Of a DNA stretch of 64,000 nt, positions 1 through 8,328 are shown piece after piece. The notes beneath the pieces are model-generated. The model saw only the letters and a program-made list of their open reading frames with translations. It was not told where the DNA came from and did no database searches. The position numbers were made by a program, and so were the translations under genes. Position 1 is the first letter of the stretch, and each line of letters starts with the position of its first letter. Source of the stretch: Pseudomonas sp. ML96 (GTDB lineage Bacteria > Pseudomonadota > Gammaproteobacteria > Pseudomonadales > Pseudomonadaceae); assembly GCF_000761545.1 (NCBI RefSeq), contig NZ_JPMY01000003.1, positions 214,276 through 278,275 on the forward strand. Direction: 5' to 3'.

Positions 1-981
1 CAGCGGCACGCCAGCCTCGTCGAGCTGATGCAGGATGCCGCGTACTCGCTCGCTACCGCCCTGCAGGCCGACGATGGCGCCGCGCTGGGTCCAGTCCGGC
101 AACGGCGGCATACGCCCGACCACCGCCGTGTGCTGGGCGATCTGCCCTGGCGCATTGGCGGCCGTGTAGATACGCGCAGCCAAACGCCCTTCATGCACCT
201 CCAGCTGCACGCGGTGCTCGTCGCGCAGGTCGAACACCTGGTAGGCAGCGGACTCGCTGAAGAAGCTGCGGCCCTTGCTGCTCAGGTAATGCGGCACGGG
301 GGCATAGCTGGTCCACCAGTCGCCGCCGGCGCGGGCAGTCAGGTTGGCGGCGGTGGTGATTGGCTCCAGGCCACGACCAACGCCCTGCTCCTGCACCAGG
401 ATCGGCAGGCGCCGGCCGGCCAGGTCGAAGGCGCTGAACTGCTCGCCAAAGCCGTGGAAATGCTCATCCGGCTCACGCTGCCAGCTCAGATACAGGCGAT
501 TGAGGCGTTCGTCATCCAGGGCCACGGCCACGCGTACGCCGCGTTCGCCGTCGTCCTCGAGAATCAGCACATAGCCGGTGGAGCTGCCATCGGCGCAGCC
601 CAGGCTACCGCTGAGAATTACCCGCGCGCCGCGCTGCTCGATGTTCTCCAGGCGCTGCTTGCGGCAGAGCAGTTCGCGCTGCTCGTCGACGAACATGGCG
701 CCGCGATGTTCCTCGACCTCCTCACGGCCAAGCCCGGCCGCCAGGAAACCGCCCTCGCTGGCCCAGAGCACGCGCTGCCCGGCCAGCAACTGCAGGCGCT
801 GGCCACCCCACTGCAGCTGATTGGCACCCAGCTCGAACATTCGCGTCGCCCCGAGTGCCGGCGCCACCTCGAGATCGGCCCAGATGGCCCGTTGCTGCCA
901 GGCCTGCCAGCCACTCCACGCAGCCCCCGCCGCGACCACCGCCACGCCCAGCACCGCTGCACCACGAATCCACTTGCCCAC
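1..981 (-). CDS. Glycoside hydrolase family 31 alpha-glucosidase, N-terminal part (truncated by window edge)
   Basis: The minus-strand frame runs open off the left edge, so only about 327 N-terminal residues are visible. A GTG start is chosen at 981 because the frame then opens with a basic residue and a hydrophobic anchor (about residues 7-25), and a GGGGGAAGG stretch lies just upstream. Visible motifs include HGFGEQFSAFDLAGRRLP followed by EQGVGRG, then PDWTQRGAIVGLQGGSERV. These match the N-terminal beta-sandwich and the start of the catalytic barrel of YihQ-like GH31 enzymes (alpha-glucosidase or sulfoquinovosidase). The catalytic aspartates lie outside the window, so the substrate cannot be judged. 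The putative membrane anchor is unusual for the family. Family assignment is fairly sure; the substrate is not. Confidence 0.72.
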   Translation of the reverse strand, partial: MGKWIRGAAVLGVAVVAAGAAWSGWQAWQQRAIWADLEVAPALGATRMFELGANQLQWGGQRLQLLAGQRVLWASEGGFLAAGLGREEVEEHRGAMFVDEQRELLCRKQRLENIEQRGARVILSGSLGCADGSSTGYVLILEDDGERGVRVAVALDDERLNRLYLSWQREPDEHFHGFGEQFSAFDLAGRRLPILVQEQGVGRGLEPITTAANLTARAGGDWWTSYAPVPHYLSSKGRSFFSESAAYQVFDLRDEHRVQLEVHEGRLAARIYTAANAPGQIAQHTAVVGRMPPLPDWTQRGAIVGLQGGSERVRGILHQLDEAGVPL

Positions 982-1076
982 GCCCTTCCCCCACCGCTCG
1001 AATGATCGATCTGCTCACCTGGCTGGTTGCACCAGGCTCTTTTAGTCTTGCCCTACTCCACTACGGGAATCTCGCC

Positions 1077-1418
1077 ATGCCGGTCTGGATGCAAACCGCC
1101 GCCCTGCTGACCCTGTCCAACGTGTTCATGACCTTCGCCTGGTATGGCCACCTGAAGGCCCTGCACGCCAAGCCATGGTTCATTGCCGCGCTGATCAGCT
1201 GGGGCATCGCCTTCTTCGAATACATGATCATGGTGCCGGCCAACCGCATCGGTTACACCGAGCTATCGGTGGGCCAGCTGAAAATCATGCAGGAGGTGAT
1301 CACCCTGGCGATATTCGTGCCCTTCAGTGTCTACGTGATGCAGCAGCCGCTGAAGCTGGATTACCTGTGGGCAGGGTTGTGCCTGCTCGGCGCGGTGTAC
1401 TTTATCTTCCGCGCCTAA
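1077..1418 (+). CDS. DMT-superfamily small membrane protein (DUF486)
   Basis: A 113-residue, very hydrophobic protein with about four membrane segments. It opens with MPVWMQTAALLTLSNVFMTF and contains WYGHLK and the polar patch PANRIGY before two further helices. Length and pattern fit the DUF486 branch of the drug/metabolite transporter superfamily, small inner-membrane proteins of unknown substrate that resemble half of an EamA unit. The ATG at 1077 gives the usual family length. An upstream ATG at 1002 would add 25 residues without a family counterpart. It is divergent from the GH31 gene and convergent with the dehydrogenase that follows. Transport function is inferred from family only. 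Confidence 0.75.
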   Translation: MPVWMQTAALLTLSNVFMTFAWYGHLKALHAKPWFIAALISWGIAFFEYMIMVPANRIGYTELSVGQLKIMQEVITLAIFVPFSVYVMQQPLKLDYLWAGLCLLGAVYFIFRA

Positions 1419-1466
1419 GGCCGGCGACGTCCGAATGCGTCTGCCAGTGCGGCGAATGGCGCCATC

Positions 1467-1492
1467 CGGCCCACCCGCGTACGAGTGGGCCG
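1467..1492. terminator. GC-rich hairpin between convergent genes
   Basis: Perfect 8-bp inverted repeat CGGCCCAC / GTGGGCCG with a 10-base loop, placed between the stop codons of the DUF486 gene and the facing dehydrogenase. There is no clear T-tract on either side, so a terminator role is inferred from placement only. Confidence 0.3.
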
Positions 1493-1499
1493 CAAGGGC

Positions 1500-2372
1500 T
1501 CAAGGACGCTGCTTGAGGCGGGCGATCAGGCTGGAAGTATCCCAGCGGCCACCACCCATGGCCTGTACATCGGAGTAGAACTGGTCGACCAGCGCCGTAA
1601 CCGGCAGCTGCGCGCCATTGCGGCGCGCCTCGTCGAGCAGGATCGACAGATCCTTGCGCATCCAGTCCACGGCAAAACCGAAGTCGTACTTACCGGCCAG
1701 CATGCTCTGGTGGCGATTTTCCAGCTGCCAGGACTGCGCCGCGCCCTTGCTGATCACCTCCATCGCCGCATGGCCGTCGAGACCGGCGCACTGGGCGAAA
1801 TGCAGCGCCTCAGCCAGGCCCTGGACCAGGCCGCCGATGCAGATCTGGTTGACCATCTTGGTCAGCTGGCCACTGCCCACCAGCCCCATCAGCTTGATCA
1901 TCTTGGCGTAGGCGTCGATCACCGGTTCGGCGCGCTTGTAGAAGGCCTCCTCGCCGCCGACCATCACCGTCAGCATGCCATTCTCCGCGCCGGCCTGGCC
2001 GCCGGATACCGGCGCATCGAGGAAGCCCAGCTCACGCTCGGCGGCAATCAGTGCCAGCTCGCGGGCGACGTTGGCCGAAGCGGTGGTGTGGTCGACCAGC
2101 ACGCTACCCGGCGCCATGCCGGCGAAGGCGCCGTCCGGGCCGAGCAGCACGCTGCGCAGATCGTCGTCATTGCCGACGCAGGTCATCACGAATTCGGCGC
2201 CCTGGGCGGCCTCGCGCGGGGTCGCGGCCGACTCGCCGGCAAATTCGTCCTCCCACAGCTGCGTCTTGCCAGGCGTGCGGTTGTAGACGCAGACCTCGTG
2301 CCCCTCGCAGGCCAGATGTCCGGCCATGGGGAAACCCATCACTCCCAGGCCGATAAATGCCACCTTTGCCAT
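1500..2372 (-). CDS. NAD(P)-dependent beta-hydroxyacid dehydrogenase (3-hydroxyisobutyrate dehydrogenase family)
   Basis: A 290-residue protein, the normal length for the 3-hydroxyisobutyrate dehydrogenase / glyoxylate reductase family. The Rossmann motif FIGLGVMGFPMAGHL is at the N-terminus, the substrate-binding signature DAPVSGGQAGAENG in the middle, and the catalytic lysine region GSGQLTKMVNQ near residue 170. The ATG at 2372 is preceded by AGGAGGTGG at ideal spacing; the open frame extends further upstream but lacks the family there. It likely oxidises or reduces a small beta-hydroxyacid such as 3-hydroxyisobutyrate, tartronate semialdehyde or L-serine in the cytoplasm; sequence alone does not decide. 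The exonuclease gene diverges from it. Confidence 0.85.
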   Translation of the reverse strand: MAKVAFIGLGVMGFPMAGHLACEGHEVCVYNRTPGKTQLWEDEFAGESAATPREAAQGAEFVMTCVGNDDDLRSVLLGPDGAFAGMAPGSVLVDHTTASANVARELALIAAERELGFLDAPVSGGQAGAENGMLTVMVGGEEAFYKRAEPVIDAYAKMIKLMGLVGSGQLTKMVNQICIGGLVQGLAEALHFAQCAGLDGHAAMEVISKGAAQSWQLENRHQSMLAGKYDFGFAVDWMRKDLSILLDEARRNGAQLPVTALVDQFYSDVQAMGGGRWDTSSLIARLKQRP

Positions 2373-2504
2373 GCTCCACCTCCTTACTGACTGTGGCCCA
2401 AGCATAGCCCGGAACCGAATTCCCCCGGCCAGCACAGCTGAATGGCAAAACTGTGCACGTCGCGCGGGCGCCGCCCATACTGGCAGCGAGCTAAGGAGGG
2501 ACGC

Positions 2505-3047
2505 ATGCGCCAATGGCTGATCATCGACCTGGAAGCCACCACCGAAGAAGGCGGCTGGCCGGTAGAAGACATGGAAATCATCGAGATCGGCGCCAGCCTG
2601 GTGGCGGCCGATGGCCATGAACTGGAGCACTTCCAGCGCTTCGTGCGTCCCTTGCGGCGCCCCTGCCTGACCAGTTTCTGCCGCCAGCTGACCCATACCA
2701 GCCAGGCCCAGGTCGACGGTGCACAGACGCTGGACGTGGTCTGGCCGCAGTTCGAGCGCTGGCTGGAATCGCACCTGGCACATCTGGTCGGCTGGGGCAG
2801 CTGGGGCGACTACGACCGCCGCCAGCTGCAACTGGAATGGCAGCGCCACGGCCTACGCAGCTGCCTGGACGAAATCCCCCACCACAACCTCAAGCAGCGC
2901 TTCGCCGAAAGCCGCCAGCTACAGCGTGCGGTGGGCCTGCACTCGGCGCTGCAACTGACCGGGCTGCAGTTCCAGGGGCAACAGCATCGCGCCCTGGAAG
3001 ACGCGCGCAACACCGCGCGCCTGTTGCCGCTGATATTTGCCCCCTGA
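2505..3047 (+). CDS. 3'-5' exonuclease, DEDDh (DnaQ/ERI-1-like) family
   Basis: A 180-residue single-domain nuclease. Exo I is IIDLEAT at the N-terminus (metal-binding D and E), Exo II is around the SWGDYD segment, and Exo III is HRALEDARNTARL near the C-terminus (catalytic H and D). This is the KapD/ERI-1-like branch of DnaQ-fold exonucleases, which trim 3' ends of RNA or DNA. The ATG at 2505 follows AAGGAGGG at 2493-2500, a strong ribosome binding site; upstream codons in the same frame are therefore not used. It diverges from the dehydrogenase with about 130 bases between. Physiological substrate is unknown. Confidence 0.82.
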   Translation: MRQWLIIDLEATTEEGGWPVEDMEIIEIGASLVAADGHELEHFQRFVRPLRRPCLTSFCRQLTHTSQAQVDGAQTLDVVWPQFERWLESHLAHLVGWGSWGDYDRRQLQLEWQRHGLRSCLDEIPHHNLKQRFAESRQLQRAVGLHSALQLTGLQFQGQQHRALEDARNTARLLPLIFAP

Positions 3048-3114
3048 GGGCTGACTGAGACGGGATGGTTGGGCATACTGGCGGGCCTTTTTTGACCCAT
3101 CCGAGGAGCCCGCC

Positions 3115-3396
3115 ATGTTCAAGGTCAACGAATACTTCGACGGCACCGTCAAATCCATCGGCTTCAGCATGGCTGAAGGTCCGGCCACCATCGGCGTGAT
3201 GGCCCCGGGCGAATACGAGTTCGGCACCGCCCAACTGGAAGTGATGCACGTGGTTGCCGGCGCCCTGACCGTCAAGCTGCCGGGCAGCGACAACTGGGAA
3301 ACGTTCGCCGCCGGTAGCCAGTTCACCGTGCCGGGCAACAGCAAGTTCCAGCTGCAGGTTGCGGTCGAAACCGCCTACCTCTGCGAATATCGCTGA
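3115..3396 (+). CDS. ppnP: Pyrimidine/purine nucleoside phosphorylase PpnP
   Basis: A 93-residue cupin-fold protein, exactly the family length (DUF1255, formerly yaiE). It starts [10 protein letters not shown] and has the characteristic [14 protein letters not shown] and APGEYEFGT segments, then [15 protein letters not shown] and the C-terminal YLCEYR. PpnP catalyses phosphorolysis of nucleosides to base and ribose-1-phosphate in nucleotide salvage. The ATG follows GAGGAGCC at good spacing. It is monocistronic, ending in a strong terminator at 3410-3437. Confidence 0.93.
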   Translation: MFKVNEYFDGTVKSIGFSMAEGPATIGVMAPGEYEFGTAQLEVMHVVAGALTVKLPGSDNWETFAAGSQFTVPGNSKFQLQVAVETAYLCEYR

Positions 3397-3409
3397 TAGC
3401 AGCTCGCCG

Positions 3410-3437
3410 AAAAAACCGGCCGAATGGCCGGTTTTTT
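3410..3437 (+). terminator. Rho-independent terminator after ppnP
   Basis: Perfect 12-bp stem AAAAAACCGGCC / GGCCGGTTTTTT with a GAAT loop followed by further T/A bases, 13 bases after the ppnP stop codon. Confidence 0.92.
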
Positions 3438-3476
3438 ATTAGCCTTTGAAAACCAACAAGTCATAAAAAACCCGCC

Positions 3477-4334
3477 ATGTCGCGCTCGACCTCCTTATTC
3501 CTGCCCATCGCCCTGCTAGTGGTCGCCATGACCTCCATCCAGAGCGGCGCCTCCCTGGCCAAGAGCCTGTTCCCGCTCATCGGCCCCGAGGGCACCACTG
3601 CCCTACGCCTGAGCCTGGCCGCGCTGATCCTGTGCATCGTCATGCGCCCCTGGCGCACCCGACCGAACTTCGCCGCGTGGCGCTCGCTGCTGGGCTATGG
3701 CCTGTCGCTGGGGGCGATGAACCTGCTGTTCTACATGTCGCTGAAGACCATTCCGCTGGGTATCGCAGTTGCCCTGGAGTTCACCGGCCCGCTGGCCCTG
3801 GCCCTGGTCTCCTCGCGGCGCCTGCTGGACTTCGTATGGATCGGCCTGGCCGTGCTCGGCCTCTGGCTGCTGCTGCCGGACACCAGCGCCAGCGACCATC
3901 TCGACCCCATGGGCATGGCCCTGGCCCTCGGCGCGGGCGTGTGCTGGGCGCTGTACATCATCTTCGGGCAGAAGGCCGGCACCGAGCACGGCGCGCAGAC
4001 CGTGGCCTTCGGCACCCTGGTGGCGGCCATGCTGGTGTTCCCGATCGGCCTGGCCAAGGTCGGCGGCGACCTGTTCTCCCACGACCTGCTGCCGGTGGCG
4101 CTGGGCGTTGCCGTGCTGTCCTCGGCGCTGCCCTACAGCCTGGAGATGTTCGCCCTGACGCGCATGCCGGCGCGTACCTTCAGCGTGCTGATGAGCATGG
4201 AGCCGGCCATCGCCGCCCTCTCCGGCCTGATCTTCCTCAGCGAGATGCTCAGCGCCACCCAGTGGCTGGCGATAGGCGCGATCATCGTCGCCTCGACCGG
4301 CGCCGCGGCCACCATCAAGCCGCGCAACCACTGA
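3477..4334 (+). CDS. rhtA: EamA-family inner-membrane exporter, RhtA-like (threonine/homoserine efflux)
   Basis: A 285-residue protein with about ten hydrophobic segments in two EamA repeats. Conserved RhtA features include SIQSGASLAKSLFP at the N-terminus, GTTALRLSLAALIL, the IPLGIAVALEFTGPL segment in repeat 1, and ALPYSLEMFALTRMP plus SMEPAIAALSGLIFL in repeat 2. The family exports threonine, homoserine and related amino acids. A weak ribosome site precedes the ATG. It stands alone between the ppnP terminator and the facing saccharopine-dehydrogenase-like gene, whose stop lies 8 bases beyond its own. Substrate is inferred from family. Confidence 0.8.
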   Translation: MSRSTSLFLPIALLVVAMTSIQSGASLAKSLFPLIGPEGTTALRLSLAALILCIVMRPWRTRPNFAAWRSLLGYGLSLGAMNLLFYMSLKTIPLGIAVALEFTGPLALALVSSRRLLDFVWIGLAVLGLWLLLPDTSASDHLDPMGMALALGAGVCWALYIIFGQKAGTEHGAQTVAFGTLVAAMLVFPIGLAKVGGDLFSHDLLPVALGVAVLSSALPYSLEMFALTRMPARTFSVLMSMEPAIAALSGLIFLSEMLSATQWLAIGAIIVASTGAAATIKPRNH

Positions 4335-4341
4335 AAATCGA

Positions 4342-5448
4342 TCAGCGCTCGCGCAGGGCGCTGACGATCGCCAGCCCTTCCAGCTCCGCCAGATACTCCT
4401 CGACACTCAGCAGCCCCAGGCAGGGCATGGCGCCACGAGCCTGCAGCGTGCCGGCGGCCAGCTTGCGCGCCAGGGCCACGGCGGCCATGCACGGGATGTT
4501 CGGGCCGTCGTTGTTCTGCGCCAGCAGTTCCCAGCACAGCTGCAGCGGCTGGCCATCGGCGCCCTGCCCGTCCAGGCGCACAAACATGCCACTGCGCCCA
4601 TCGCCGAAGGGCTCCACCGAGACGGCGCGGCGATGCAGAAAATCGGTCAGCGGCACCGCGCTGCGCAGCAAACTCAGGCGCACCAACCAGGACAGCGCCC
4701 AGGTACCGAACTGGGTCAGGCGCAGGCCGACGCCGGCCGAGAAGCGCACACTGCGCACACCCGGATAGCGCGCCGGAAACAGCTGCAGATCGGGAATGTC
4801 ACAGTTGGCCACCCAGCGCGGGCCGAGCGGCGCGGGGAAATCATGACGGGCCAGGTCCTACCAGCCGAACACCTGCTGCCAGGCGCCATCGCGCCATTGT
4901 TGGAAGGGCTTTCCGCAATAGCCCAGCACCGCCGCCAGGGTCGAGGCGCCGGGTGTCTTCTCCGAGGAGCTGATGCCGTGCCAGATGCTCTCCAGTCGCG
5001 AGAAGCGCGGCAGCAAGCTGTCGATCACCGCAGCGGCCAGGGCCGGCACCGAGCTGGCGCCAGCGCAGACCAGCACGCCAGCCTCACGCGCGGCCTGGTC
5101 CAGCTCGCCGATGGAGCAGACGAAGGCCCGCGCATCGGCCAGATCGGCGTAGTGCATGCCGGCGGCGATGGCGGCGTGCGCTACGCGATGATCCTGGCCC
5201 TGGAACGGGCCGGCGGTGGAAATAAGCATCTGCGCCCCAGTGGCGCGCAAACGCTCGACCAGGTCTGGAGCGTTCATGTCCAGCTGCAGCGCCTGGGCAC
5301 CGGTCTGCGCAGCCAGTGCCTCGGCCTTGGCCAGATCGCGCCCGGCCACCCAGATGCGCATGTTTGAAGTCGCGGCCAGGCGCCGCACTATCACCTGGCC
5401 GAAGTTGCCGTAGCCACCCAGCACCACAACGCCGAAATCCTTTTCCAC
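4342..5448 (-). pseudogene. Saccharopine dehydrogenase-like NAD(P)-binding protein interrupted by an in-frame amber codon
   Basis: One reading frame of 368 codons encodes a saccharopine-dehydrogenase-type Rossmann protein, but codon 197 is TAG (complement of 4858-4860). The first part (residues 1-196) has the dinucleotide motif VVLGGYGNFGQVIVRRL, then STAGPFQGQDHRVAHAAI and the ADLADARAFV segment. It stops after QQVFGW. In the same frame the sequence continues DLARHDFPAPLGPRWVANCD and runs 156 more residues from the next Met to a normal stop at 4342. No base is gained or lost, so a single C-to-T change from CAG (Gln) would explain the stop. The start is GTG at 5448, with a GAGGAC ribosome site overlapping the ABC transporter stop codon. 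Either a recent pseudogene or a sequencing error. Confidence 0.85.
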
Positions 5449-5457
5449 ACTTTGTCC

Positions 5458-7236
5458 TCAGTCGCGCTCGCGGCGCTCGGTATTGAACTGCAGCTCGGCC
5501 AGGCGGGCGTACAGCGGGTTGCTCAGCACCAGCTCGCCATGGGTACCGATGGCCTGCAAGCGGCCGCGATCAATCACCGCAATGCGATCGGCATGCTTGA
5601 CCGTGGCCAGGCGGTGGGCGATCACCAGGGTGGTGCGCCCGCGCATCAGCCCCGGCAGCGCCTGCTGGATCAGGTGCTCGCTCTCGGCGTCCAGCGCGCT
5701 GGTGGCTTCGTCGAGCAGCAGGATTGGCGCGTCGGTGAGCAACGCACGGGCAATCGCCAAGCGCTGGCGCTGGCCGCCAGACAGGCCCAGGCCGGCCTCG
5801 CCCAAGTGGGTCTGATAGCCCTGCGGCAGGCGTTCGATGAACTCGTGGGCATGCGCCGCACGTGCCGCCGCCTCGACCTCCGCATCGCTGGCGTCGGGCC
5901 GGCCGTAGCGCAGGTTGTCTGCCACGCTGCCGTAGAACAGCGCCGGATTCTGCGACACCAGGGCGAAGCAGCGGCGCAGGTCGGCCGGATCGAGACGCTG
6001 GATCGGCAGGCCCTCGACCAACACCTCGCCCTCCTGCGGGTCGAAGAAGCGCAGCAGCAGGTCGAACAGGGTCGACTTGCCAGCACCGGACGGGCCGACC
6101 AGGGCCAAGGTCTCGCCGGCACGTACGGCCAGGTCGATACCATCGATGGCCGGATGTTCCGGGCGGCTCGGGTAGTTGAAGCGCACGCCACGCAGCTCGA
6201 CGGCACCACTGATGCGCTCGGGCAGGTGCAGTAACTGATCCTGCTGCGGCGCGCCAATCAGGTTGCGCGTACGCAGCAGCTCGGCAATGCGCTCGGCGGC
6301 GCCGGCGGCGCTCTGCAGTTCGCCGATCACCTCGCTGATGGAGCCGAAGGCCATGCCGACGATCAGGCTGTAGAACACGAAGGCGGCCAGGTCGCCGCCG
6401 CTGATGCGTCCGGCGATCACATCCATGCCGCCGACCCAGAGCATCACGCCAACCGCGCCAAGCACCAGGACGATGACCGTGGTGATCAGCCAGGCGCGCT
6501 GGCGAATGCGCTTGCCGGCGGTGGCGAACGCCGCCTCCACGGTGCCGGCGAAGCGTGCCTTGTCCTGGGCCTGGTGGTTGTAGGCCTGCACCGTCTTGAT
6601 CTGGCCGAGGGTCTCGCCGATATAGCTGCCGACATCGGCCACCCGGTCCTGGCTCTGCCGGGACAGCGCGCGCACACGGCGGCCGAAGAGCAGGATCGGC
6701 GCCACCACCAGCGGCAACGAGCAGAGCACGATGGCGCTGAGCTTGGCGTTGGTGACGAACAGCAGCACGATCCCGCCGATCAACATGATGCCGTTGCGCA
6801 GGGCCATGGACAGCGAGGAGCCGATCACGGTCTGCAGCAGCGTGGTGTCGGCAGTCAGCCGCGACTGGATCTCCGAGGCGCGGTTGCTCTCGTAGAAGCC
6901 CGGATGCAGGCCGATCAGATGGTCAAACACGCGCTGGCGGATATCGGCGACGAAGCGCTCGCCGATCCAGCTAACCAGGTAGAAACGGGTGAAGGTGCCG
7001 ATGGCCAGTGCTAGCACCAGCACGAAGAACAGCGCGATGGAGTGGTTCAGCGCCGTCTGCGACTGGGTCGCCAGGCCTTGGTCCACCAGCAGGCGAATAC
7101 CCTGACCCATGGACAGGGTGATGGCGGCGGTGAACATCAGCGCCGCCAGGGCGCCGGCCAGGCGCCAGCGATACGGCGCAACGAAGCGCCAGGCCAGGCG
7201 CAATGCCTCGCGCCGGCTGGAAGAAAGCGGATTCAT
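5458..7236 (-). CDS. ABC exporter, fused permease and ATPase (MsbA/LipA-like)
   Basis: A 592-residue half-transporter. Residues about 1-310 form the six-helix type-IV exporter membrane domain, including IGERFVADIRQRVFDHLIG and ASEIQSRLTADTTLLQTVIG. Residues about 340-592 are the ATPase: Walker A GPSGAGKST, Q-loop VSQNPALF, signature LSGGQRQR, Walker B ILLLDEATS and switch IAHRLAT. Such proteins work as homodimers in the inner membrane and export lipids, drugs or peptides. The start overlaps the upstream DCC gene by ATGA and the downstream saccharopine-dehydrogenase-like gene starts 10 bases later, so the three form a tightly coupled operon. The substrate is not evident. Confidence 0.88.
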   Translation of the reverse strand: MNPLSSSRREALRLAWRFVAPYRWRLAGALAALMFTAAITLSMGQGIRLLVDQGLATQSQTALNHSIALFFVLVLALAIGTFTRFYLVSWIGERFVADIRQRVFDHLIGLHPGFYESNRASEIQSRLTADTTLLQTVIGSSLSMALRNGIMLIGGIVLLFVTNAKLSAIVLCSLPLVVAPILLFGRRVRALSRQSQDRVADVGSYIGETLGQIKTVQAYNHQAQDKARFAGTVEAAFATAGKRIRQRAWLITTVIVLVLGAVGVMLWVGGMDVIAGRISGGDLAAFVFYSLIVGMAFGSISEVIGELQSAAGAAERIAELLRTRNLIGAPQQDQLLHLPERISGAVELRGVRFNYPSRPEHPAIDGIDLAVRAGETLALVGPSGAGKSTLFDLLLRFFDPQEGEVLVEGLPIQRLDPADLRRCFALVSQNPALFYGSVADNLRYGRPDASDAEVEAAARAAHAHEFIERLPQGYQTHLGEAGLGLSGGQRQRLAIARALLTDAPILLLDEATSALDAESEHLIQQALPGLMRGRTTLVIAHRLATVKHADRIAVIDRGRLQAIGTHGELVLSNPLYARLAELQFNTERRERD

Positions 7237-7673
7237 GAACGAGGCTCGGCAGTGTCGAGGAAACGGCGGGAATGATCGGGATCGGGCAACAGGCAGCTGT
7301 CGTAGCGGCCGAACAGGCGGTAGCGATTCAGCGCGATACGGTCGTAGCTCCAGTCGCGCAGCGGTCGCGGCAACACACGCAGGCCGGCCAGCAAGCGCCA
7401 GGCTCCGGGCAGCTGCGCGACGATGCGCAGCACGGCGTCGCTGCGCACGAACAGCGCCTCGCCTTCTACATAGGCCATGGTGTCGAAATGGTCGGTCGGC
7501 AGGCCGAACCAGGCGAGGATGGCCTGGCCCTCGGCGGACTGTACCGAGCAGAGGCGGAAGCGCCGCTCGTGGTCATGGCGGATCAGGAACTTCGCCCAGC
7601 CGTTGCACAGCCGGCACACGCCGTCGAACAGCACCACGCGCTCGCCGGCCTGGATATGGGGTGGTAATGCCAT
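7233..7673 (-). CDS. Thiol-disulfide oxidoreductase, DCC family (DUF393)
   Basis: A 146-residue protein with the family-defining motif LFDGVCRLCNGW near residue 16, whose CxxC pair is the presumed redox centre, followed by the conserved RFRLCSVQSAEGQ and SDAVLRIVAQLPG segments and a C-terminal RYDSCLLP. DCC proteins are thioredoxin-like and poorly characterised. Its stop overlaps the start of the ABC exporter by four bases, so the two are translationally coupled. A role in redox handling linked to the exporter is only an inference from that coupling. Confidence 0.88.
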   Translation of the reverse strand: MALPPHIQAGERVVLFDGVCRLCNGWAKFLIRHDHERRFRLCSVQSAEGQAILAWFGLPTDHFDTMAYVEGEALFVRSDAVLRIVAQLPGAWRLLAGLRVLPRPLRDWSYDRIALNRYRLFGRYDSCLLPDPDHSRRFLDTAEPRS

Positions 7674-7727
7674 CGCAATCTCCGGAAACCCTACGCCGAT
7701 GCTAACTCATTGAGCACGGCGGTGGCC

Positions 7728-8309
7728 TCAGTCAACGAAGCGATAGTGGCCGGTGATGCGGTAGGCGAACAGGATGTCCTCCTCCTGCGTGCCACGGCCG
7801 ATGTTGTGCAGGATCAGCGGCGTGCCGGCCGCATCGGTGCGGTCCGAGACCAGGCCGATGTGGGTCAGGCCACGGCCAAGGTCCCAGGTGACGATGTCGC
7901 CGGCGCGGTAATCGACCGGCTTGTCGCTGACCTTGAGGGCCATGCCCTGGCGCTGAAACCAGGTCATCAGGTTGGGCACCCGGCGATGATCGATATTACG
8001 ATCCGGGCGCTTCAGCCCCCAGTTCTTCGGGTAGCGAGCGAAGTGCGCGCGCATGTCCTCGTGCACGCTCTTCTGCAGGTCCAGGCCCTGTTCACGCAGG
8101 GCGCGGATCACCACGTCGGTGCATACGCCGGTACTCAGCGGCACGTCGCCGCCGGGGTAGCCGAGCTGCCGGTAGACCGGGTCGTAGCTCAGGGTCACCC
8201 CGACCTGGCTGCGGGCGTCGAGCACCAGACGTTGCGGGTCGATGGCCGCAGCGGCGACCAGGCTGAACAACAGGCCCAGCGACAGGGCCAGGGTTTGCAG
8301 GAGCTTCAT
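7728..8309 (-). CDS. Secreted DUF1287 (NlpC/P60-like fold) protein
   Basis: A 193-residue protein with a clear Sec signal peptide (MKLLQTLALSLGLLFSLVAAAA) and the DUF1287 hallmarks: YDPVYRQLGYPGGDVP, STGVCTDVVIRAL with a putative catalytic Cys, and later THIGLVSDR with the putative His, then ILHNIGRGTQEED. This fold resembles NlpC/P60 and amidase-like cysteine hydrolases, suggesting cell-wall or peptide hydrolysis in the periplasm, though activity for this family is not established to my knowledge. It sits 19 bases downstream of the ATP-NAD-kinase-like gene and may be cotranscribed with it. Confidence 0.83.
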   Translation of the reverse strand: MKLLQTLALSLGLLFSLVAAAAIDPQRLVLDARSQVGVTLSYDPVYRQLGYPGGDVPLSTGVCTDVVIRALREQGLDLQKSVHEDMRAHFARYPKNWGLKRPDRNIDHRRVPNLMTWFQRQGMALKVSDKPVDYRAGDIVTWDLGRGLTHIGLVSDRTDAAGTPLILHNIGRGTQEEDILFAYRITGHYRFVD

Positions 8310-8328
8310 CCTTGAGTCCTCCTTGGAA

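Noticed and set aside
28..1005. Long plus-strand open frame opposite the GH31 gene
   Set aside because: Composition is that of an antisense shadow in GC-rich DNA; the opposite strand gives a clear GH31 protein.
4342..4812. Separate gene for the C-terminal half of the saccharopine-dehydrogenase-like protein
   Set aside because: It has no ribosome site at its first ATG and the homologous sequence continues in the same frame up to the amber codon, so one broken gene is the simpler reading.
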